Below, piece by piece: positions 1 to 10,972 of a stretch of DNA of 64,000 bases. The position numbers and the translations under genes are program-made. This stretch comes from Falciphora oryzae. Taxonomy: Eukaryota > Ascomycota > Sordariomycetes > Magnaporthales > Magnaporthaceae. The stretch covers positions 67,392 to 131,391 of the forward strand of contig JNVV01000043.1 in the NCBI GenBank assembly GCA_000733355.1, given 5' to 3'. The notes under the pieces were generated by a model that made no database searches, was not told the DNA's origin, and saw only the letters and a list, made by a program, of their open reading frames with translations. Numbering within the stretch: position 1 is the first letter of the stretch; every line of letters begins with the position of its first letter.

Positions 1-167
1 AACCCAATGAGCGAGGCGTGCTCCCTGGGAGCCGTCACAGCAACGACGAGGATGACATTGCCAGTGCGGTTTTCTAAGTTGTGAGCATGATCAAGATGAT
101 GGTCAATTAAATCCTATGCTATCCGCCCGCCAATACCTCACGGTCTCCATCCCATCAACCCTTAAAA

Positions 168-1306
168 TCACCTGCTCGTGTCAACAACATACCGCCCCAC
201 GATCTTCCCCTCCTTCATCATCTCGTACACGCTCTGCAGCTCGCTCAGCCCGACCGTCTTGTGCGGGGCCTTGATCAGCCCCCTGGCGAAGAAGTCGAGC
301 GCCTCGGCCGTGTCCTGCCTGTTGCCCACATAGCTGCCCTTGATCGTAATCATGCGAATGACCGTGTCGAACACGGGCGCCTTGAGGTGCGCGCCCGCCG
401 GCAGGCCGATGCACACCACGGTTCCGTGGGGCCGGACATACTCGCTAGCTTGCTGGAACGGCTTCTCGTTGACGGCCAGCAGGATCACGGCCTGCGGGCC
501 CATGCCGTCAGGGGTCGCGGCGCGGACATCCGCGACGAGGTCCTTGCTGGTCGAAAAGTCCACAAACGCGGACGCGCCCAGCTCGCCCAGGCACGCCTTC
601 TTCTTCTCCTCACCACCATCAATCGCAATCGCGTGCAGGCCCATGGCGCGCGCGTACTGCAGCGCCATGGCGCCCAGGCCACCGCCAGCACCCACGATCG
701 CCACAAACTGGCCGGGCCTAGCGCCCGACTCCTTCAGGCCCTTGTAGACAGTAATTCCAGCACACAGCACCGGCGCGACAGTCTCCAGGTCAACCTCCTT
801 GGGGATGCGGGCAACATGCGCGGCCTTGGCGATGGCGTACTGCTGGAAGGAGCCATCAACCGTGTACCCCGAGAGAAGGGCCTGCTGGCACAGCGGCTCG
901 TCGCCCTGGCGGCAAAAGGTGCACGACAGGCAGGAGCCGTTGAGCCACTTGATGCCGACGTGGTCGCCGAGCTGGACGTCCGAGACGAGCTCGCCGCGCG
1001 CCACGACGACGCCCGCGCCCTCGTGGCCACCGACGAGGGGCAGCTTGGTCGGCAGCGGCCAGTCGCCCATCATGGCGTGCAGGTCCGTGTGGCACACGCC
1101 CGAGTACTTGACGTTGACCAGAACCTCGTCGGGCCCGGGCTTGGCGACTGGGATCTTCTTGTAGACGACGGCTGTGGGGGATATATGGTTAGTATCGTGT
1201 TGCGCATGGAGGTGAGGACGGGGAGGGTCAATTAATGGGAGGATAACTCACGTCCACCGCTCTTCTCCACCACCTGAGCCATCTGCTCTGTAGGAACGTT
1301 CGCCAT
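168..1306 (-). CDS. ADH1: Zinc-dependent alcohol dehydrogenase (ADH1 type)
   Basis: Cytosolic NAD-dependent medium-chain alcohol dehydrogenase interconverting ethanol and acetaldehyde. The model has two exons, 1306..1252 and 1171..168 (80-nt intron with GTGAGT donor), giving 352 residues, the usual fungal ADH1 length. Catalytic zinc ligands are visible as Cys45 (GVCHTDLH) and His68-Glu69 (GGHEG). Structural zinc is bound by Cys99, Cys102, Cys105 and Cys113 (CLSCTFC then EPLC). The Rossmann motif GAGGGLG is followed by the acidic IAIDGG segment typical of NAD preference. The start ATG at 1306 opens the short first exon ([15 protein letters not shown]). It is transcribed away from a gene-free 2.5-kb upstream stretch. 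Family assignment is secure; which of several ADH paralogues it is cannot be told from this window. Confidence 0.95.
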
Positions 1307-3801
1307 GCTTTCAACACGGGATGAAAACTGTCGAGATCTGAAGGTCTGTGCCTATCGTTCGTCCCAGGAAGACACGTCAAGGTCTTAGCATATATAAGAA
1401 CAATTTTAGAAGTGAGGTGGCAGAAGAGTATACGGTAGATGATAATAAGAGAAAAAACCACGATAGGAAGAAGGGCGAACAGGCAGTGTTTTATACGACA
1501 ACCCACGATGATGGGATGGTAACGAGACCGAGTGGCAAGACGCTCACATTGGACGAGGGAAAGGGGAGATGGAGTCGATGGGGGCCCTGACTCTCCTTGG
1601 TCACCCCATAGAAATGGCGCTTCGGACCGATCAGAGCACATGACCCCAGCTTGCTTCCCTGGCGGGCGCCGGCTCGAAGCAAGGCGCGGGAAAGCATCGT
1701 CTACCTTGGCTAGGTTAGGTAGAAATTGTGGGAAAGAGGTGTGGGATTTGGGGATTCTCCAAGTTTGCGTTTTGGCAAACAAGGCGGCACTTCTGGAGAA
1801 AAGGAAGGGCGGAAAGGTGGTGTGAGTGAAGCCCGCCGCGTCGTCCTCGGACCAGCGCTCCACATTATATGCAAGGCCGGTGCGGGGAAAGTCAAGATTG
1901 TCCGCCTTGCAGGGGATATTGGTGTGCCAAAATGGTGGATGCCATCCCTGGCTCGATGCAGGAAGGCATCTATCTGTAAGTGCTGTGTTTCTATTAGCTG
2001 CCAAGTCGGCTCCCAGTGCCTGGTCACACGTATCATATGGCCGTTCCCGAGATATCTGCTGTGATCTCTCGAGATCTAGGACCTGACGCAAAGCCCTTGG
2101 CTAAGCAGCTTCGAAGACTGGTGGAAGACAGTCTGCCAGCCGCGAGGAGGAACCGCGGATCAGATAAGTTCGCGCAGGCTATAACACCGAACTTTCCATC
2201 TTCATGGCAGCGACACAATAATGCATGCCCTCATCCGATCCAACGATGCGGGGCCCCAGGAAACTCTCTCTTCCCCAAGATTTCCCCAGCGCGTGTCAAA
2301 GACGCAGGAGATATACGCATCAATGGTCCGGGGAAAACTGTAGTAGCGCAGAGTGCCTTGGGGATGGCAGCGGGCGACCCAACGGGCCTTCTCCGCACTT
2401 GCAAGGAAGGGACTGGGGAAAGCAAGGATGTTCGTCGACGACGCCCAAGATGCAACGGCCGGGTCAAGGGTCCTCGGCTATGCACAATGGCCTTCTCGAC
2501 TCAGGACCACGCTTACGCCCTCGATCAGCGCGGTTAGCTAGCAGTGATGCGACATCCGTTCGAGCGGGAGGAGTCCCTCTCAACGCGCCGTCTGTCCTGT
2601 CCCTCGCCCCGTGAGGAGGCGGTGCCTGAGGGGAAGGTGGAGGCGGGGAAGGCCGCTTGGGGCAAGGATAGCGCCGGTAGGTGTCCAGAGCCAAGCTATA
2701 CCTCCCGTCGAGACAAGCAACCAGAGGGGGAGCATCTGTTGTGGATAAGCGCATGCAGCCGGCAGGGGCGACGAATACTTGCTCTTGCAAGACCTTGAAG
2801 GAGGGTGGGAGACGAGCTCGGACGTGACGAACCGCAGCAGAACAGCAACCGGAGGAGCCATCCGGAATCCTTGGCAAGAGAGTTGAGCGCGGGGTCGTCG
2901 TGTCGGTCGTTGCCAACATACCAAACTGTATGTACGCGTACGGCGCACGCGAGCTGATGCGGGACGTTTCAACCGCCATGCTCGAGATACCTAAACAAAG
3001 CGGCTCTTCGGCTCTCAACAGGGTCAACGGAGGCCCCACCAGCGCCGTCTCAAGGACGAAGGGAAGCGCCATAAACTGTGGCTAAAACAGTTCGGGGCGT
3101 AGTGCCCTCCCAGGCATCCCGCATGCAAGGTGAGGCCGGGCTGGCTGGCTGCGGGCGAAAATAAAACCCATTAGGTGGACGCAAGGGGGAAGGTCGTGAG
3201 GATCCTGTTGGGTGCGTGGGATCGACCCCATCACGCCACTTTTTTTGGCCGGCGGCAGTGGACAAAGTGGGAAACCCCCACTCCAAAGAAGCACCGGGAT
3301 CCCGGCTCCGGCCGTCTCGGGCGCCAAGGTTGGACCTCGGCTTTCAAATTGACTTCCGCAAGAGCGGCGGGCCTGGGTATCCTGGCGAGGATTAGAGCCC
3401 ATGTTTCTGCGCCCAGCAGAGCAGACCACCGTTTCTGCACTCCGTAACACAATTTCTCCTGCCCGTTTTCGGCCGCCGGTGTCGGCCTGCGAGTTTCAGG
3501 CCAATGCTGTCTCCACGGTCTCACAATTCTTACGTCACTTCGCAAGAACCTCCAGCAGTATCCAGCATCTAAGATCTGCGCGAGAATCCACCATGGAGTG
3601 ATCAAGAACAGACAGAACAAAAAAGGCTCATTTTCAAATAGTAATTCGCCGCCTCCCATATCGACGCCTCCTTCCCCTGCGGGGCAAACTATCTTGCTTT
3701 TCCATACAACGAACAAGCGGGAGAATATCTAATTCGATCCGACCCGAGGAAGGCGTGTTTGCGTCTCTCTTGAACCGCCTCGACGTATCCAGCGATTCCC
3801 T
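1307..3801. other. Gene-free stretch between ADH and ARP3
   Basis: No supported gene. The longest open frame (minus strand, 1228..2091) has no recognisable domain, runs into the ADH first exon in another frame and reads like open non-coding DNA. The part next to 1306 should hold the ADH promoter, and 3100-3800 the ARP3 3' untranslated region. Confidence 0.6.
1388..1398 (-). promoter_or_regulatory. TATA-like element upstream of the ADH gene
   Basis: Read on the minus strand this is TTATATATGCT, about 85 bp upstream of the ADH start codon, a plausible distance for a core promoter. It is a sequence-only call in an A/T-rich patch and could be chance. Confidence 0.35.
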
Positions 3802-5744
3802 CTACGAGCCGCCCGGACCGCCCAAGAGGGCAAATCTCCGCACGATTCCGGGACCATACTCCTGGTACTGCAATGAGAGGAAGACGGCGGTTAGAAATTT
3901 TGAGTGTAGGGGATGTGAAGGATCGCAAGGAGGCAAAGGCAAGGAAACTCACCTCGGCCTTGGTGTGGCAGTACGACCTGAACTCGGGCGTCTGGCCCAG
4001 CAGGCTGCCGCCGAACCAGGGGCCGTGCCGCTGGCGCTTGTGCGTGATGACTTGGACCTCGAGCCCGCCGCTCTTGGCGCCGCCGCTGCGCACCTCGCTG
4101 GCCCGGATGCGCGCGTCGACGAGCTGCTTGACGTCGCGCTGCAGGCGCCGCCCAAAGTCCTTGTACAGCGTGCTGCCGCCCGACAGCACAATGTTCTTGT
4201 ACAGGCCCCTGCGCACGTCGATGGGCGACGACTGGATCACCCCGTCCACCACCACGGGCAGCGGCGTCAAAAAGTCCGAGCTGTAGATCTCCGGGTTGAA
4301 GAAGATCTCGGGCGCCAGGAACCGCTCGTACCCGACGTCCACCGTAACCTGCCGGCCGCCGGGTTGCGCCACCACGTGCTGCGCGAACCGCGTCCGGTCG
4401 CGATCGAACTTTGTAAACTCCTTGACGATGTCCGGGCACACGTAGCAGTGCTCCTCCTTGATCTCCTGCGCCGTCTTGAGCGACGAGTCGGGCTCGCCGC
4501 GGTCGCGGAGGAGCGACTGCACAAAGTAGGTAATGTCGCGGCCCGCGATCGGGATCGACTTGATCGACGATCCGATCACGTAGCCCTCGGCTACGGGGAT
4601 GACGTGCGTCACACCGTCTCCCGAGTCGATAACTGTGCCCGTGAGCGACCGGTCGTGCACCTTGGACGACGTCCACGACGCCGCGAGCGCCAGCACCGCC
4701 TGCACAGCGATGTACAGACCGGCGCAGTTGAACGACTCGAAGAAGATCTCGGCCGTGTTCTCGCGGTTTTCGGGCGGGTTCAGTGGCTGCGACAAGAGCG
4801 TGTAGCGGTCAGTGTCCGGTCAGCGGTAAGGGGTCGTACCGGTTGCGGTGTGATGTGGCGTTCGTACCGGTTCCGTCAGGAGGAAGAAGTGGTCCTCGGG
4901 CTCTACTCGCAAGTACTTGAAGATCGAGTTCGACCAGAAACGCTCCATATGATCCTAGACAACGACCACCACCATGCCAGTGTCAACACTACCCAGTATC
5001 CCCATCTCTCAACATCCTTTCCAAGTGATGCGTATCAAACTCACCCAGTTCTCTATTTGTCCATGTCGAATGGGGTAGTGTAGGCCATATCCTGCGAAGT
5101 TTGGCGGTCAGCCTCGATACCCCTGACATACGTCATAGCCCAGCCAGCGTCACGTTGGGAAGCCGAGGTATTGTACCAGGTCCAGATGATGCCGCAACGG
5201 CTTCGTCGCCGATAAAGTAGTCGAGGTCTTCGGTGCCGCGCTTTCCCGAGAGGTGGCCGCCGGGGCCGGCTCCGCCCGTAAGGAAGCTCGGCTTGTTGGC
5301 TACCGCCGGGCGGCCTGACCCGGAGCCTCCAGCACCGCCGGCGGGGCCCTTGGTCGCGATCGCGGTCGGGAAGACGAAGGAGGGAGAGTCGTTACCGGCG
5401 AAGCCTGGGTTCGAGAAGAAGAGGAGCAGTCAGCACAATGGCTCGGCGTCGAGAGCTTTCGGCCCCTTTCTGGTATGGTACCCCGCATAGACCATGGCTA
5501 GCTGGGAAGCGGTGCTTGGGGGCATACCTAGTTTCGAGAAACCCGTGCCGCTGAGACGAGAGGAATATCGTCAGTATGCGTTCATGTATATGCAGCAGCA
5601 AGTTCCCTTGCGGCGATGTCCAGGTGGTGTAGGCGGGAGGGTCTGGTGGCTGGTGGCTGGGCCATGCTGCTGCCGCTGCAGGCATCAAGCTCCCGAGATT
5701 CCGACTCACTTGTCCATGACAACGGCCGGTGTTTGGTTGGCCAT
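3802..5744 (-). CDS. ARP3: Actin-related protein 3 (Arp2/3 complex)
   Basis: Subunit of the Arp2/3 complex, which nucleates branched actin at endocytic patches and the hyphal apex. Seven coding exons: 5744..5710, 5550..5528, 5404..5177, 5091..5045, 4954..4868, 4786..3953 and 3867..3802, summing to 1320 nt (439 residues). The start [15 protein letters not shown] carries the actin phosphate-1 loop. Phosphate-2 ([11 protein letters not shown]) and the adenosine motif ([16 protein letters not shown]) follow, and the end is [19 protein letters not shown] Gly/Ser/Pro-rich insertion near residues 40-65 is seen in fungal Arp3. Exon 2 is only 23 nt (NGTGFSKL junctions), which defeats simple ORF scanning. 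The gene is divergent from the taspase gene across 1.36 kb. Confidence 0.96.
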
Positions 5745-7101
5745 CTTGGGCGAGTGAGGAGGGCCGACGGGCTCCTCTGGTCCTCCAAAGCTTTAGGGGC
5801 AGTCGGCGGTCAGTCTCGTCGATGGGGGGCTCGCAAGGCGGATTGATGCAGGCTGGCTCGCTGCCAGGTAAGATGGGATGCCTCAACCCGAATTACGTGC
5901 CTTGGTGGATGTCAAGCCAGGTGAGGCTCATGCTCTCCGCTTGCCCCGCCATTGGCACGGCGAGCCACAGACGCGGTGGCGCAGCTGCAACCCTTGGATT
6001 CTGAACTCATTTCATTTTCCATCGCGACAACCCAGAGTAGCCGGGCAATCTGGAGTGCTTAAAAATGGCAGCAATCACAGCCCTCAGCAGCTGCCTCACC
6101 TGGTGATTATCCGGGTGGTGGCCCTGGATTCTTGCGTGCCTACGCTCTAGACATCATTCTTAGAGCTGGTCTTGCAAGGGTCAAGACGGCCACCAACCCA
6201 GCTCTCCTCTTCTTGTTGGTGCCGCCTTTTTATGGCCTCTGCCTGCAGAAATCCAGACTTACGCAATACCTCCATATATAGGCAAAGTGCCATCTACTTC
6301 TGTTCCGATGGACGGAGGATTGGTCGAGGCGTAGGGACATCTCGTGTTGTCAATGGTACTCCTTTTTTGGAGCATGGTGCCTGCCCGTCTCCAGCTCTGC
6401 CGCACCAGACCCACCCTTGATATCTCCAATTGTAAAGAGGTACATGAGATATCACGAACCCTTGGCGTGCTTGACGGAAGTCGCATTCATGACAGTTGAC
6501 AGCGCTTGTCAACCGAGGGACTCGTCGCTCCTTCTTGTTCGAACAAAGTCCAAGGCTTCCTCTAGCTCCAAACCTCGACGTTCCGCACTTGCCTCAAGTT
6601 CGCTCAACCCCGACGACCCAGCTGGCTCTTTTCCCATCGTCCGCAACATTCGCTTTTTGACCCCGACCAGCATCCATTTGTCACTTGCGTCCGACACACT
6701 CGGTCGGTCGGCACGCCGCGGGCTTTTTGAACCTCACCACTGAGCCTCGCGGCGTCTGTATCGTTTGCTATATTGCTTGACAGTATTTTTGCGACGCAGC
6801 TCTGTGTCATTTCATTTTCACCGGCTTCACACCTCTTCGCCTGGCCTGTGGGATCGCTTAACCGTCCCTTGAACCATCTTTCTTCCACCCAACACGGGCT
6901 ACTCTTCCACCCCAAGGCCGACTACTCCACTCGCTTCATCTCTGCCTCAGCTTCGTCTGCTTCATCCGACGACTTTTTTTGCCCAGACCCCCTGAACCCC
7001 TGATTCTGCCTGCCTGGCCGTCTTTGGAGGACTGGACCCCCAGGACATTGGATTTCCCAGCATCCAGACGACAGTCAGTGTTCCGCGCTTGGCGATTTAA
7101 C
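5745..7101. promoter_or_regulatory. Divergent promoter region ARP3 / taspase
   Basis: Gene-free spacer between two divergent start codons. The part before 7102 is strongly pyrimidine-rich on the plus strand (about 6770-7000), as is common in 5' leaders of fungal genes. The plus-strand frame is open back to 6979 without a clear upstream start. No TATA box or binding site is called. Confidence 0.5.
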
Positions 7102-9255
7102 ATGTCGAATCCCTACAGTCCTGCGCTTTTACTCACCATCGAAGACCTTAGTCGCCTCGCGATGGAGGGCAAAGATCTTGACAGTCTCGAAATGGGCTCA
7201 AGATCCCCGCCAAACTCTCCGGCGAAGAGCCCTCCAGTAGAGAGCCCCCAAGACTTCTCCAGCTCCGAGGACAAGGTGCCGCCTGTGGTTCCAAAGTATA
7301 CCCTCGTTCGAGAGACCGCCACTGGCGACGACAGCGCCGTCAAGGAAGAGGAGGCGGAAAGCGATGGGATGTTTGTGTCGACCCCGCGTTTCGGTGGTAA
7401 TGCCGCACTTGACTATATCTACAAGAAGAAAAAACCCGTCGCTGCGATTTTCGTCCATGCTGGCGCCGGCTATCATAGCCACACTAACGAGAGACTTCAC
7501 CTGCAAGCCTGTGCCGAGTGGGTCGACCTCCTTATCAACCGTGCTGGCATGTGTCAGGGCATCGCGCTAACTTCAATTGTGAATTCTTCAAAGCGCCGCT
7601 CGGGCTGGAATGACCAAACTGAAGCAAGGTAGAAGTGCTGTCGACGCTGTTGTCGAGGCCATCAAGAACCTCGAGGATAATGCTGTCGCCAACGCGGGGT
7701 TTGGCAGCAACCTCTGCATTGACGGCATCGTCGAGTGCGACGCCACAGTTGTCGATCATAAGGGACGCAGCGGTGCGGTGGGCGCCTGTCCTCGTAAGTC
7801 GTTTTCCGTCTTGTGCAGCTTCACTTGGCTCTGATTCCTCCTTCACACGCGGCTGACTCTGGCCTAGACATCAAAAACCCTATTGCTCTCGCCGAGCTGG
7901 TTCTGCGCGAATCATACAAGGCCATGGCTTTGCGCCGAATCCCTCCCATCCTGCTGATCGGCTCGGGAGCCTGCGAGTTCGCTCACAACCATGGTATGAC
8001 CCTCGTCCGCAACGACGACATGGTCTCGACGAACGCTCGGGACAGGTGGGAGAAGTGGACGGAGGAGCTCGAGAATGTGAACGAACGCACCAAAACTGCC
8101 GACTCGGTTCTCAACCATCCGCTGCTCAGACACCGCGACCACGTCGCTGCCATCCTCACCGGCACATACAACGAAGGCCAGCCAGACTCCCCTCTGCACG
8201 AGTCGGGCACACCCGTCGAGACTCCGACTGCTTCGACACACCGCCGCTCATCCGGCCAACTTACACCAGTGAGGAATGGCCCTGCGATGGCTAGATCTCC
8301 GTCGCCACCCGCCAAGCGTGTCCGCTTCACCTCGCCCGCCGAGCGTGTCCGCTTGGCCTCGCCCGCCGAGACTCTTACATCGGACGGGAAACCGGCGCCC
8401 CCCGGAATCTGCCCTCTGAAGACTAGCAGTCCGAATCATTCCCGCGCCTACGACAACCAATTCGATAGATCCGAGGCTTCGAGGAGCGCGGCTTGTGACG
8501 ACAAGGACGACGACAAAGACAGCACGAAGGTGAACAAGGCCGACCAAGATCCTCCCAAGGAGACAAACACCATGAAAGATCTCCCAGAGGACCATCCCGC
8601 GGACAACCTCTGCCCATCCCGAGATAGAGGCTACTCCGGCCCCGGCAAGGACCGGCCCCACGACGACGAGGACCAGATCAACGACACGGTCGGCGTCATC
8701 GCCATCGACAACCAGGGCCGCATTGCAGCCGGCTCCTCCTCCGGAGGCATCGGCATGAAGCACCGCGGGCGCGTCGGCCCCGCCGCCCTGGTCGGCATCG
8801 GCACGGCCGTGATCCCCGCCGACGAAGGCGACACGCGCCAGATGGCAACCGTCGCGGCCGTCACCAGCGGCACGGGCGAGCACATGGCGACGGCCATAGC
8901 AGCGCACAAGTGCGCCGAGCGCCTGTACCAGGGCAGCGTGCGGGGGTCGGACGGCTCGGACGTGCGCGAGGTCGACGACGACGACGAGGTCATGGCGTCG
9001 TTTGTGCAGCACGACTTCATGGCGCACCCGGGCGTGCGCGGGGGCGAGTCGCGGCCGGCCATCGGCGTCATGGCCGTCAAGAAGGTGGCCAACGGCTACT
9101 ACTTTTACTTTGCGCACAACACAGAGTCGTTTGCGGTCGCGTCCATGGCGGCCACCGACCGCGCGCCCAAGGTGGTCATGTCGCGCATGCCCGAGTGGAG
9201 CGTGGGCATGAGCCGCCCGCTCACGATGCGTGGCGCGCGGAAGATCTCGGTCTGA
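7102..9255 (+). CDS. Taspase-type threonine aspartase (Ntn hydrolase)
   Basis: Asparaginase-family N-terminal nucleophile hydrolase of the taspase-1 type; such proenzymes self-cleave before a threonine that then becomes the catalytic residue. Exons 7102..7517, 7594..7793 and 7868..9255 give 667 residues. Family motifs are FVHAGAGYHS, GRSAVDAV, NAGFGSNLCIDG and DATVVDHKGRSGA. The autocleavage/catalytic site is Asp-Thr in INDTVGVIAID, with Thr479 encoded at 8686-8688. The C-terminal half contains GSSSGGIGMKHRGRVG and the substrate-binding TSGTGEHM segment. Between the two halves lies a hydrophilic insertion of over 200 residues, including a short repeat (RVRFTSPAE, RVRLASPAE). This makes the protein longer than animal taspase. 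The start at 7102 is the most likely; the frame stays open upstream. Substrates cannot be inferred. Confidence 0.9.
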
Positions 9256-9671
9256 CGGGGCGGACGGCCGTCGGTTTGGGAAAAGAAGAGCAGGATATGG
9301 CAGAGGTGAGATCAGGGTATAATGACTTTCATGGAGGAGATCGTGGGGACGGACAAAACAGATGTGATTAGTATTCCTAAAAACAAGCAAATATCAAAAA
9401 TCGAGTATCAGACTCCTAGACAGAGAGCCACGAGGCTTCCGTGTTTAATATCACCAGGCCCATATGCCCTAGTATATACCAAAAGTGCATGTGTAGTCGT
9501 ATCCAAGTATGGGTGACCGAGCTTCTGGCTCTGGCCGTAGTCGTCCGACAATGGGTGGGCTGCCCCAAGTCCCTACCAAAACACACCTACAAAGACAGAC
9601 CAAGGAGCAAGTGTCTGCCACCTGCTGAGCCCAGACACCCCAGGCCTTATTACCTGAACTGGCGCGGTGTC

Positions 9672-9795
9672 TTCCAACAACCGGGGCACTGCGGATGGTG
9701 CAGTTGGATGCGATTGCACCACACAGCACCTACAGAGATAAAAAATAAAAATAAAATCTCTGAAGGTCCCCGGTTCGAGCCCGGGTGGAAACCCC
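9672..9795 (+). other. tRNA-like pol III element (tRNA relic or SINE head)
   Basis: A-box-like TGGTGCAGTTGG (9696-9707) lies in a 6-bp hairpin (GGTGCA 9697-9702 with TGCACC 9715-9720). Next comes a 7-bp stem CAGAGAT (9733-9739) / ATCTCTG (9756-9762) closing a 16-nt A-rich loop where an anticodon loop should be. A perfect T-arm follows (CCCGG-TTCGAGC-CCGGG, 9769-9785), containing the B box GGTTCGAGCCC. The 3' part resembles a tRNA-Phe 3' half. The acceptor stem is not intact: only TTCCA (9672-9676) and TGGAA (9786-9790) could pair. A T9 run at 9873-9881 could end a pol III transcript. It cannot be a normal tRNA, having no anticodon loop; a SINE head, a rearranged tRNA relic or a small pol III RNA are the options. 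Confidence 0.55.
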
Positions 9796-10310
9796 TGTGC
9801 GGTCACCACAAAAGAACGCAGTAAACCCTTACGAGAGTTTCGTAACCGAGCGGTGCTCGGTGAGCTTTTTGCTTTTTTTTTGCCTTTTTCCCTCCGCTTT
9901 TCCTTTTCCTTTTCCTATTACCCTTCCTGCTCCCCTTACTCTTCGGTTTCTCTCCTTTTCCGCTCGTCATTTTTACATTGATGTCCTTTGTTAGCCTCCT
10001 GGCTTGCCACACTACGGATATTGAAAGTAGCAAATCTCCCCGCTGTCGCATGTCTGTTTTCCTCGCCACTCTAGGATGATTAATGCCCCGCGACTCCATC
10101 CCCTCCCTGGCGGTATCGGTGCCGAAGCCGGAGCTCTTTTTGCCTCGTCACAACTGAAAGCAGCTGCAAAAGATGGACATGGTGGAGCGACAGACGCAGC
10201 TGGTTAGCGGATATTAGCTCTGTACATATACAGGTAAACACTCTCCTCGTGTGGTGGTGCGCTATGTGCTTAAACGCACAAAAGCCTGCGGTGAAACTGC
10301 CCGTTGTGAC

Positions 10311-10600
10311 CTAATATGGCTGTCGTCGAGGGCCTGTGTCGACCCAAAACGAGTTCTTGTCGTCGAAGCTGGCATCTTGTAAGACATCGATCGTTTGCGA
10401 GCGCTGCTGATAGACTAGCGCGTTGGCAGGATCATTGTGCTTGTTGAGCGGTGCGTAATGGATATGGGTGACGGGGCCATCCTCCTGACCGACTGCCGTG
10501 TAAGGAAGGACTACATGAGCTAGATCACAGCGCGCTGCTGTGGTCTAACGAAGGAGGGAAGGGGAAAGGAAAAATCACCGACCCTGCTTCCTGGAGGCAT
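10311..10600 (-). CDS. Small two-exon gene, unknown 73-residue protein
   Basis: I do not recognise this protein. Exon 10510..10311 reads as a clean protein-like frame: it starts VLPYTAVGQEDGPVTHIHYA, continues with HNDPANALVYQQRSQ and SFDDKNSFWVDTG, and ends in PRRQPY and a TAG stop. Two thirds of its codons end in G or C, as in neighbouring genes, whereas the other frames are broken. A start exon can be joined: ATG at 10600 to 10579 (MPPGSRV), donor GTGATT, acceptor ATGTAG, 68-nt intron, total 222 nt. The donor and branch point are weak, so exon 1 is uncertain and the exon could belong to a longer transcript. The product is hydrophilic, with no signal or membrane segment. Confidence 0.5.
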
Positions 10601-10603
10601 GGC

Positions 10604-10810
10604 GGAAGCCTTTCCGATTTTAAATCAGGCAATATCTATCGAGGCCCCGTCCGTGCTAGTGGTGCGAGAGCATCAGGAACTAACGTGAATGATGCTTAAT
10701 TTGGAGGTCTAGCCTTTTATTTCTAAGCTTCCGCCAACTCAGAAGCTTTCCCGATCCAAATCAGGGGATATCTATTGGATCCCCTGCCCGTCTAGCAGTG
10801 TGAGAACATC
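10604..10810. repeat. Diverged direct duplication with internal hairpin
   Basis: Two copies of a roughly 70-bp unit, 10604-10674 and 10742-10810, share GAAGC.TTCC, AAATCAGG..ATATCTAT, CCCGTC.G and GAG..CATC. Most differences are C/T or G/A transitions. The second copy contains AGGGGAT (10763-10769) facing ATCCCCT (10779-10785) and GATCCAA facing TTGGATC, so it can fold into a hairpin. The first copy has lost that symmetry. The pattern fits an old duplication decayed by RIP-like transitions. Confidence 0.5.
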
Positions 10811-10972
10811 TAAAAAAAAAATCTCGAATGCAGCTGCAAATGCCCACATGTTCCCATAGCCTCTTTTCCCTTCCTGGGGGAGGCTTTTGCGGGAACCCCA
10901 GATAACGCCCGCCTTTCCCAGTGACCATATAAAAAAAAAAAAAAAACATATCACACATGAACAAAGCTCCCT

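Noticed and set aside
1228..2091. 287-codon minus-strand frame upstream of ADH
   Set aside because: It runs across the ADH first exon and intron in another frame, lacks GC3 bias, and has no domain or repeat structure.
8248..9390. 380-codon minus-strand frame opposite the taspase gene
   Set aside because: It is an antisense shadow of high-GC3 coding DNA. The composition (His/Arg/Ala/Val-rich) is a frame artefact and no domain is visible.
10931..10946. Long A or T runs as poly(A) tails of retrotransposed elements
   Set aside because: No target-site duplications, reverse-transcriptase remnants or repeated sequence beside the runs. Simple slippage is enough.
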